From contig NZ_CP072308.1 in the NCBI RefSeq assembly GCF_017726655.1, forward strand, positions 2,300,501 through 2,364,500: a stretch of 64,000 bases of DNA. The letters are read 5' to 3'. This DNA comes from Agrobacterium tumefaciens (GTDB lineage: Bacteria > Pseudomonadota > Alphaproteobacteria > Rhizobiales > Rhizobiaceae). A program made the position numbers and the translations under genes. The stretch's first letter is position 1. The number at the start of each line of letters is the position of its first letter. Under the pieces are notes generated by a model. It made no database searches and had not been told where the DNA came from. It saw only the letters and a program-made list of their open reading frames with translations. Below, one piece after another: positions 57,924 to 64,000 of the stretch.

Positions 57924-58942
57924 TGGGTTTCCGTTACCTTCTTCAATGCCACGGGCGCATCCGGGTTGAAGCCGCGGGCGCGCGACAATTGCTCGATAAA
58001 GCCGTAGAACGGCGCGATCAGCAACAGGGCGTCTGTCAGCGGATGGTTTGTTTCCACGAAAGGCAGGGATTTCGCTGGGCTACCCTTGGCGGAGGTGACA
58101 AAAACGCTCGCGCCCTTGCCCGCAAGACCCGAAGCGATTTCCGTGACGGAGGTCTCGGCGCGGTCACGGGCTGCAAAAGCGATAATGGGGAATTTCGGTG
58201 CAACGAGCGACACCGGGCCATGCATGACCTCCGCGGAGGAGTAGGCCTCGGCGTGCAGTTCGCAGGTTTCCTTGCATTTCAGCGCGGCTTCCGCGGCGAT
58301 AGCGAGAGCTGGTCCACGGCCCAGCATATAAAGCGATTCCTCACCTTTGACTGCCTCGCCGATCTGGCTCCAGTCCAGCGCCACGGCCGATGCGAAATTC
58401 TGGGGAAGGGCACCGACGGCTTCGGCAAGCTGTTCGTCTTCTGTCCACGCGGCAAGGATTGCGAGGCCCGCGACGATGGAGTTAACGAAGGACTTGGTCG
58501 CCGCGACGGCCTTTTCCGGGCCTGCCTGAATGTTGATGGCGTGATCGGCCGCGTCGCCGAGGGGCGAGGGAAGGGTGTTGACAAGCGAAAAGGTGAGCGC
58601 GCCACCCTTGCGGGCGCTTTGCGTGAGAGCGACGATGTCAGGGCTCTTACCGGATTGCGAAACGGCAAAAGCTGCCGCCCGCTCCAGCCGCAGCTGCGTC
58701 TGGTAGATGGATGCGAGTGAAGGGCCGAGCGAAGCGACCGGTAACCCGGTCTGCAACTCGATGGCATATTTCAGGAAATGCGCGGCGTGGTCCGACGAGC
58801 CACGCGCGATGGTGACGATAACAGCCGGATCACGCGCCTTCAGCTTGGCGCCGGCCTCCTGGAAGTCCGCACTGGCATTATCAAGCAGGCGTGCGACTGC
58901 ATCGGGAATCTCGTTGATTTCCTGGCGCATCAGGGTTGTCAT
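57920..58942 (-). CDS. SIS-domain glucosamine-6-phosphate deaminase (NagB-II type)
   Basis: A 340-residue protein with two SIS domains like the isomerase half of GlmS, but without the N-terminal Cys glutaminase domain. Motifs are VTIARGSSDHAAHFLKY and VSQSGKSPDIVALTQSAR in the first SIS domain and CKETCELHAEAYSSAEVMHGP near the second. Proteins of this form next to nagA act as alternative glucosamine-6-phosphate deaminases in other proteobacteria. The ATG at 58942 follows GAGGA at good spacing; an ATG at 58972 overlaps the regulator stop as ATGA. It ends overlapping nagA. Confidence 0.9.
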   Translation of the reverse strand: MTTLMRQEINEIPDAVARLLDNASADFQEAGAKLKARDPAVIVTIARGSSDHAAHFLKYAIELQTGLPVASLGPSLASIYQTQLRLERAAAFAVSQSGKSPDIVALTQSARKGGALTFSLVNTLPSPLGDAADHAINIQAGPEKAVAATKSFVNSIVAGLAILAAWTEDEQLAEAVGALPQNFASAVALDWSQIGEAVKGEESLYMLGRGPALAIAAEAALKCKETCELHAEAYSSAEVMHGPVSLVAPKFPIIAFAARDRAETSVTEIASGLAGKGASVFVTSAKGSPAKSLPFVETNHPLTDALLLIAPFYGFIEQLSRARGFNPDAPVALKKVTETQ

Positions 58943-58968
58943 TGTGTCGTATCCTCGATCGGTGTTTG

Positions 58969-59721
58969 TCATTCAGGCCCCATTGTCAGCTCGGCGACGA
59001 GGTCATAGGCATCGCTGCGGTACAGCGCGCGGGATATTTCCATGAGGCGTCCGCTTTCCAGATAGGCCATGCGCTGCACCGAGAGCGCCGCCGAGCCAGG
59101 GGGGACACCCAGCAGCAGGGTTTCTTCATCGGTGAGGTTGCGGGCAGAGATGCGCTGGATGGCGCGCACCGGGCGGATGCCGCTTTTCTCAAGTTCGAGA
59201 TAGAGCGAATTTTCGACCAGTTGCGGATCCGGCAAAATGTCGCCCGGCAGGCTGGTGACTTCGAGCGCAATCGGTTGGTCGTTGGCAAGTCGCAAACGCG
59301 TGAGACGCGCCACCATGGCTGACTGGGAAAGACCGAGCGCCATCATTTCGTCGCCGGTCGGGTGGAACAAGCCCCTGTCCAGCCAGCGGGTGCTTGCCGT
59401 CATGCCGCGCCTTCGCATGTCCTCGGTAAAGGAGGTAAGCTTGGTCAGGGGCTGCTGCATGCGGGTGATGGGCTTGACAACAAACGTACCGGAACCGTGG
59501 CGGCGGACGAGAAGGCCATCGCGGACGAGGTCGTCCACTGCCTTGCGCACGGTCACGCGGCTAACGCACGCGCTTTCTGCAATGTCGCGTTCCGGCGGTA
59601 GCGCGTCGCCATGTTTCAGGCGGCCCCCATTGATGGCGTCTTCAATCGTCTGGCGCAGCTTCAGGTAAAGCGGGCCGCCGCCTGATTGCAGGTCGTCCAG
59701 ATTTAGCGCTGCCCCGTTCAT
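58969..59721 (-). CDS. GntR-family regulator (HutC/UTRA type)
   Basis: A 250-residue regulator. The N-terminal winged helix (about 12-80) contains ESACVSRVTVRKAVDDLV and RRHGSGTFV, and a UTRA ligand-binding domain covers about 100-245. Position at the head of the nagB-II-nagA-kinase operon suggests control by an amino-sugar phosphate, as in NagQ or NagR regulators. It probably acts on the TTGGYAT-type repeats in the 441-base region upstream of it. The protein is a normal family member. Confidence 0.92.
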   Translation of the reverse strand: MNGAALNLDDLQSGGGPLYLKLRQTIEDAINGGRLKHGDALPPERDIAESACVSRVTVRKAVDDLVRDGLLVRRHGSGTFVVKPITRMQQPLTKLTSFTEDMRRRGMTASTRWLDRGLFHPTGDEMMALGLSQSAMVARLTRLRLANDQPIALEVTSLPGDILPDPQLVENSLYLELEKSGIRPVRAIQRISARNLTDEETLLLGVPPGSAALSVQRMAYLESGRLMEISRALYRSDAYDLVAELTMGPE

Positions 59722-59762
59722 CCATAACCTCTGTCACAATCCCGATGTGGCTGCCTCTGGCT

Positions 59763-59792
59763 ATACCACACGATGGCCGATGGGCAATACCA
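59763..59792. promoter_or_regulatory. two ATACCA half-sites near the GntR regulator gene
   Basis: ATACCA occurs at 59763-59768 and at 59787-59792, the second within CAATACCAAAA (59785-59795), which is the exact reverse complement of TTTTGGTATTG at 59935-59945. UTRA-type GntR regulators often recognise TGGTAT-like arms. They lie 40-70 bases upstream of the regulator gene, fitting autoregulation. Confidence 0.5.
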
Positions 59793-59925
59793 AAATAGAA
59801 CCATTATCGAACATGTATTACTGATGGGAGCATTTTTCGGGTTTTTGCCTCAATTTCAGGCCTATTGGTCGAAATTTCCGCATTAACCAAAAAAATTTTC
59901 CTATTGCTGTAATTGCTCTAGACGA

Positions 59926-59954
59926 TTGGCATTTTTTTGGTATTGTTTTGGCAT
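59926..59954. promoter_or_regulatory. three TTGGYAT direct repeats spaced 11 bp
   Basis: TTGGCAT starts at 59926, TTGGTAT at 59937 and TTGGCAT at 59948, each separated by exactly 11 bases, about one helical turn. The middle copy sits in TTTTGGTATTG, the inverse of the site near the regulator gene. Binding on one DNA face by repeated monomers or dimers is the likely meaning. Confidence 0.55.
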
Positions 59955-60162
59955 CGGTTGCCGGTGGATAGCTGTTGCGCATCCCGCTGGCCTGGAAGAA
60001 TCGGTTTCTTGTCCGTGACTTGCCAGAGTGAGCCGAATTTTGCTTGACCGTTTTGAAAACTAATTTCATCATGGTTGGAGATTGTCGCAGATAAGTGAAC
60101 AACCGACGTAGAAATGGTTGCTTCTGCGAAAATTATTTACGAGTGAGCAGGGAACAAAGTTC

Positions 60163-61344
60163 ATGAAGGTGGGAATAATCGGACTCGGATTCCGTCTTGG
60201 GTATCTGGGCTACGTTTTTCATGAGATCGACAAGGATTTCGAGATCGTTGGCTATGTCGATCCCGCCCCGGCTGGTCTTCCTGGCTTGCAGGAGAAGGGC
60301 ATCTCGGTCGGCAAGGCTTACGACAGACCTGAAGCCTTGATCGAAAACGAGAAATTCGATCTCCTGATGATCGGCTCGCCGAACCACATGCATCTGGACC
60401 ATATCAGGATCGGTCTTGAGGCCGGCTGCACCATATTCTCCGAAAAACCCATCGTCGTCAGCATCGAGGAAAGTCTCGAACTCGCCCGGCTGCTCAACAA
60501 GCACGGCCATGAGCGGCTGCTGGTCGGCCTTGTCCTGCGATATTCGCCGCTTTACCGCGATCTGCGCGCCGCGCAGGCCGAAGGCAAGCTTGGCGATGTC
60601 GTCTCCATCGAGGCATCCGAACATATTCCTCCCTACCATGGCGCCTTTTTCATGCGCGACTGGCGGCGTTACGAGCACTATTCGGGCTCGTTCATGCTGG
60701 AAAAATGCTGCCACGATCTCGATCTCTATAACGGCGTGGTCGGTGCGCGGCCGCGTTTCGTCTCGAGCTTCGGTGGCCGCAAGAGCTTCACGCCGGCCAA
60801 TGCGCCCCAGAATGACGGCATCAACGACATGGAAGTCTACCATCGCAAGCCGAGCGGCTGGATGGGATCCGACAAGGTGTTCGACAGCGATGGCGATATC
60901 ATTGATTACCAGACTGCGATCGTCGAATATGAAAATGGCGCATCGTTGGCCTTCCACACCAATCTCAACGTTCCCGACGATTTCCGCCGCTTCTGCGTGA
61001 TCGGCGCCAAGGGTATGGCTGAAGGTGATTTCGTGCGCGGTTTCCTCAACGTGCACAATGCCCGCACCAACGAGAAGACGGTCGCCAAGACCTATTCGGC
61101 GGCGACAACGCTCTCACAGCATTATGGTGCGGACGAGCAGATGGCCGAGGACGTCATCGCCCATGTCGTCAAGGGAGCGCCCTTACCGGTTTCCGCTCTG
61201 GATGCGATCGAGGCCGGCATTCTGGCGTTGGCCATGGATGAGGCGCGCCATGGCCGCAAGGTAGTCGATCTCAAACCGGTGTGGGAGGCATATGATCTGG
61301 CGCTGCACGGTCAGCTGCACTCCCCCGCCGTGAAATCGGCTTGA
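60163..61344 (+). CDS. Gfo/Idh/MocA family oxidoreductase
   Basis: A 393-residue NAD(P)-dependent oxidoreductase. The Rossmann motif GIIGLGFRLG is at residues 4-13 and the conserved EKP at 94-96 (SEKPIV), with a C-terminal alpha/beta domain of the usual kind. GSFMLEKCCHDLDLYN carries the typical catalytic Lys-His-Asp pattern. The substrate is a sugar or sugar derivative that cannot be told from sequence. The ATG at 60163 has AGGGA nine bases upstream; the frame reaches 60118. It is the first gene of a rightward transport operon. Confidence 0.92.
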   Translation: MKVGIIGLGFRLGYLGYVFHEIDKDFEIVGYVDPAPAGLPGLQEKGISVGKAYDRPEALIENEKFDLLMIGSPNHMHLDHIRIGLEAGCTIFSEKPIVVSIEESLELARLLNKHGHERLLVGLVLRYSPLYRDLRAAQAEGKLGDVVSIEASEHIPPYHGAFFMRDWRRYEHYSGSFMLEKCCHDLDLYNGVVGARPRFVSSFGGRKSFTPANAPQNDGINDMEVYHRKPSGWMGSDKVFDSDGDIIDYQTAIVEYENGASLAFHTNLNVPDDFRRFCVIGAKGMAEGDFVRGFLNVHNARTNEKTVAKTYSAATTLSQHYGADEQMAEDVIAHVVKGAPLPVSALDAIEAGILALAMDEARHGRKVVDLKPVWEAYDLALHGQLHSPAVKSA

Positions 61345-61357
61345 GGGGGACTGCGCG

Positions 61358-62242
61358 ATGGATGCTAAACGCAGCGCAGTCATTTTCGCCTGGCTCCTTC
61401 TTGTCCCGGCGCTTCTCTATATAACGCTTGTCGTTGCTTACCCGCTGGTCGACACCTTCATTCTGTCGTTCACCGATGCGTCGCTTAAAAAGGTGACGAA
61501 CTGGGTAGGTTTCGTCAATTACGAGAAGATTTTCAATGCGACTTTCGCCGATGTCATCACGCGGACCTTTATCTGGACGTTTTTTTCCGTCTCGATAAAG
61601 ATGATCATCGGCACATTTGGTGCAGTGCTGTTGAATTCCGCCGTTCCCGGCCGGGCGCTGTTTCGCATCCTCACCATGCCGCCATGGATCGTGCCGATGG
61701 CTATCGGTATCTTCATGTGGGGCTGGATGTATAACGGTCAGTTCGGCATGATTTCCGGAGTGCTGCAGAATCTCGGCCTGGTGGACGGCCCCATCGCCTT
61801 CCTCGCCTATGGCAAAACGGCCTTCTGGGCAACGATCGTGACGGATGTCTGGATCGGTGTTCCCATGGTGACGCTTTACCTGTTGGCCGCCATCCAATCC
61901 ATTCCACAGGACCTGTATGAGGCCGCCTGGACGGATGGCGCAAGCCGCGCCTATCGCTTCCGTCGCATAACACTGCCGCTGATGCTGCCGGCCATGATTA
62001 CCATGTCGGTCCTGTCCTTGATTTCGACGTTCAATTCCTTCGATATCATCTGGATTCTCACCCGTGGCGGACCGAATGGCGAAACCACGACGATGATCAT
62101 CGACACCTACAAGACGGCGATCGGGGCCTACAAATATGGCGAAGGCGCTGCCCGCGCCGTGCTGATCTGCATCTTCCTGTCGATCTTCACCTTCTTCTAT
62201 TTCCGTATCACCAGCCGTATCTCGCAGGAGGCCAGCCGATGA
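61358..62242 (+). CDS. ABC sugar transporter permease (MalF/UgpA type)
   Basis: A 294-residue inner-membrane permease of the carbohydrate uptake CUT1 group with six hydrophobic segments. The EAA loop that contacts the ATPase is YEAAWTDGASRAYRFRRITLP, near residues 187-207. It starts 13 bases after the oxidoreductase and overlaps the next permease by four bases (ATGA). Confidence 0.94.
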   Translation: MDAKRSAVIFAWLLLVPALLYITLVVAYPLVDTFILSFTDASLKKVTNWVGFVNYEKIFNATFADVITRTFIWTFFSVSIKMIIGTFGAVLLNSAVPGRALFRILTMPPWIVPMAIGIFMWGWMYNGQFGMISGVLQNLGLVDGPIAFLAYGKTAFWATIVTDVWIGVPMVTLYLLAAIQSIPQDLYEAAWTDGASRAYRFRRITLPLMLPAMITMSVLSLISTFNSFDIIWILTRGGPNGETTTMIIDTYKTAIGAYKYGEGAARAVLICIFLSIFTFFYFRITSRISQEASR

Positions 62243-63096
62243 GCGACAGACATGCGAGGATCAACCGCTACGCCTGGTATGAAATCATCGGAATTTATTG
62301 CGGCGTCGCCGTGTTCCTGACCTTCGTTCTGGCGCCCTTTGTGGAAGGTTTTCTGGTTTCGCTGAAGCCGCTCAGCCTGCTTTTTTCGTCGCCTTACAAA
62401 TTCTGGCCCGAGAATGGTTCGTTTGAAGCCTACCGGACGATGTGGGTCAGCGTTCCCGGCTTTGCCATCTATATCTTCAATTCCTTCTTTATCGCCGGCA
62501 GCATCACGCTCATCGTTCTCGTGCTGGTGATACCCGCTTCCTATGCATTTGCCCGCTTCAATTTCAAGGGCGCCGGTCTGCTGCTGGGCATATTCCTCGC
62601 GGTGAAGATGTTCTCGGGCGCGGTGCTGCTCATTCCGCTGTTTCGCCTCATGCGGTCGATCGGCGTGCTGAACACCTATTTTGCGATGATCATCCCCGGC
62701 GTCGCCTTCATCATCCCGACGGGCATCCTGCTTCTGGTAACCTATATGCGCCGCATACCGCGCGAGCTGGAGGAGGCGGCCTATGTGGACGGTGCAAGCC
62801 GCCTTTACACGCTGCGCCGCGTGGTTCTGCCGATTGCAACGCCGGGCATCGCTGTCGTTGCCATTTCCTCGTTCATCGAGGCCTATGCGCAGCAGTTCAT
62901 CTACGCTCTGACCTTCAATTCCAAGACCGAATATATGCCGCTGCCGGTTGGACTGTTTGCCTATTTCGGCCGGCAGGAAGTGGTCTGGAACGAGTTGATG
63001 GCGGCAAGCTTCGTCGGCATCGCGCCAGCAATGATCGCGATTTTCCTGATGCAACGATATCTCGTCGGCGGGCTGACCGCCGGCGCGGTGAAATAA
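62239..63096 (+). CDS. ABC sugar transporter permease (MalG/UgpE type)
   Basis: A 285-residue partner permease of the CUT1 group with six helices. The EAA loop is LEEAAYVDGASRLYTLRRVV. Overlap with the preceding permease shows coupled translation. Together the pair would form the heterodimeric channel for the binding protein that follows. The ATPase is not in the window and may lie just beyond the right edge. Confidence 0.94.
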   Translation: MSDRHARINRYAWYEIIGIYCGVAVFLTFVLAPFVEGFLVSLKPLSLLFSSPYKFWPENGSFEAYRTMWVSVPGFAIYIFNSFFIAGSITLIVLVLVIPASYAFARFNFKGAGLLLGIFLAVKMFSGAVLLIPLFRLMRSIGVLNTYFAMIIPGVAFIIPTGILLLVTYMRRIPRELEEAAYVDGASRLYTLRRVVLPIATPGIAVVAISSFIEAYAQQFIYALTFNSKTEYMPLPVGLFAYFGRQEVVWNELMAASFVGIAPAMIAIFLMQRYLVGGLTAGAVK

Positions 63097-63134
63097 AGCA
63101 ATAACCGGAACGACCACCAAAACGGGAGACTACA

Positions 63135-64000
63135 ATGGCACTGAAACATTACGGTTTGGCGCTCTGCGCCTTCGCATTTGCCGGTTCCACCGCCCTTGGC
63201 ACGGTGACGGCACATGCCGCCGACAAGGAGATCAGCTGGATCTACTGCGGCGACAAGATGGACCCGATCCATGAGAAATACATCAAGGAATGGGAAGGCA
63301 AGAATGCCGGCTGGAAGGTGGTGCCTGAGGTCGTCGGCTGGGAACAGTGCCAGGATAAGGCCACCACGCTCGCTGCCGCTGGCACGCCGGTCGCCATGGC
63401 CTATGTCGGTTCGCGCACACTGAAGCAGTTTGCGCAGAACGATCTCATCGTTCCGGTGCCGATGTCGGATGAAGAGAAGAAGAGCTACTACCCGCACATC
63501 GTCGACACCGTGACCTTCGAGGATACGCAGTGGGGCGTACCGGTGGCCTTCTCCACCAAGGCGCTTTACTGGAACAAGGACCTGTTCAAGCAGGCTGGCC
63601 TCGATCCGGAAACGCCGCCAAAGACATGGGCGGAAGAAATCGCCTTCGCCAAGCAGATCAAGGAAAAGACGGGCATTGCCGGTTACGGCCTGCCTGCCAA
63701 GACCTTCGATAACACCATGCACCAGTTCATGCACTGGGTTTACACCAACAACGGCAAGGTCATCGACGGCGACAAGATCACCGTCGACAGCCCGCAGGTT
63801 GTTGAAGCCCTGAAGGCCTACAAGGACATCACGCCTTATTCCGTCGAAGGTCCAACGGCCTATGAGCAGAACGAAATCCGCGCCATCTTCCTCGATGGCA
63901 AGGTCGGCATGATCCAGGCCGGGTCGGGTGCTGCAACCCGTCTTCAGGAAACCAAGATCAACTGGGGCATCACGACGCTTCCGCTCGGTCCTGAAGCCAA
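63135..64000 (+). CDS. ABC sugar transporter substrate-binding protein (3' end outside window)
   Basis: Family 1 extracellular solute-binding protein, cut by the window edge after 288 codons. The signal peptide ends around AHAADKE, so the mature form is periplasmic. The visible part shows the usual two-lobed pattern: WIYCGDKMDPIHEKYIKEWE, then WGVPVAFSTKALYWNKDLFKQAG, a standard CUT1-binding-protein block. GGGAG precedes the ATG. Adjacent nag-type genes suggest an amino sugar or its oligomers as ligand, which is inference. Confidence 0.93.
   Translation, partial: MALKHYGLALCAFAFAGSTALGTVTAHAADKEISWIYCGDKMDPIHEKYIKEWEGKNAGWKVVPEVVGWEQCQDKATTLAAAGTPVAMAYVGSRTLKQFAQNDLIVPVPMSDEEKKSYYPHIVDTVTFEDTQWGVPVAFSTKALYWNKDLFKQAGLDPETPPKTWAEEIAFAKQIKEKTGIAGYGLPAKTFDNTMHQFMHWVYTNNGKVIDGDKITVDSPQVVEALKAYKDITPYSVEGPTAYEQNEIRAIFLDGKVGMIQAGSGAATRLQETKINWGITTLPLGPEA

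Larger units (their letters stand above)
59722..60162. other. 441-base divergent control region of the amino-sugar locus
   Basis: No gene is visible between the GntR regulator and the oxidoreductase. The stretch is AT-rich near 59870-59950 and contains repeated TTGGYAT/ATACCA half-sites listed separately. Two promoters in opposite directions must lie here. Confidence 0.7.

Overview
The window is one end-to-end stretch of GC-rich, densely packed core chromosome from an alphaproteobacterium of the Rhizobiaceae, most likely the Agrobacterium tumefaciens/fabrum complex. The reasons are the five-gene F1-only atpHAGDC operon, the order mdh-sucCDAB-(two extra genes)-lpdA, an Omp19-type lipoprotein, a pyridoxal-phosphate 5-aminolevulinate synthase (C4 heme pathway), a Mic60/mitofilin homologue in the heme operon, and split rhizobial-style che genes. 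The genus assignment is inference from gene order and protein similarity recalled from memory. I see no rRNA, tRNA, CRISPR array, insertion sequence, prophage or broken gene.

Layout. 0.1-2.7 kb: ppa, then the opposed pair DUF167-yggT and an MFS exporter. 2.7-8.8 kb: a leftward operon hemC-hemD-mic60 homologue-hemY-terB-glutamine amidotransferase. 8.8-12.4 kb: rightward tsaD-gpsA-yciI-EVE-protein lysine methyltransferase, facing a small secreted protein. 13.1-16.6 kb: sdhCDAB with a strong terminator. 16.7-18.5 kb: an omp19-like lipoprotein and zapE. 18.7-28.9 kb: mdh-sucCDAB, an inserted MAPEG-LysE pair, and lpdA. With sdhCDAB this supplies the TCA steps from 2-oxoglutarate to fumarate plus malate to oxaloacetate. 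29.0-34.5 kb: cytochrome b561, DUF2867, a TraB/GumN protein, and the divergent pair xerC/priA. 34.6-40.3 kb: a 4-helix membrane protein and atpHAGDC. 40.5-44.1 kb: fdhD, a soluble two-PAS chemoreceptor and cheW. 44.3-50.9 kb: tamB-tamA and a glycine-zipper lipoprotein. 51.2-55.8 kb: hemA with an FNR/FixK box, dxr facing it, a PAP2 phosphatase and an FAD monooxygenase. 55.8-64.0 kb: an amino-sugar locus, with leftward GntR regulator-SIS deaminase-nagA-ROK kinase and rightward Gfo/Idh/MocA oxidoreductase-two permeases-binding protein (cut by the window edge).

No gene set here looks like an unknown defence or mobile system. The parts that most repay a second look are non-coding: a three-hairpin sucD-sucA leader in which one hairpin separates the Shine-Dalgarno from the start codon; three TTGGYAT repeats spaced exactly 11 bp in the amino-sugar control region; palindromes in front of the chemoreceptor; a TTACGTAA element shared by the mdh and sdh promoter regions; and a possible plus-strand small RNA between cheW and tamB. 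Among proteins, the heme-operon Mic60 homologue, the METTL20-like lysine methyltransferase and the BdlA-like receptor are the most interesting.
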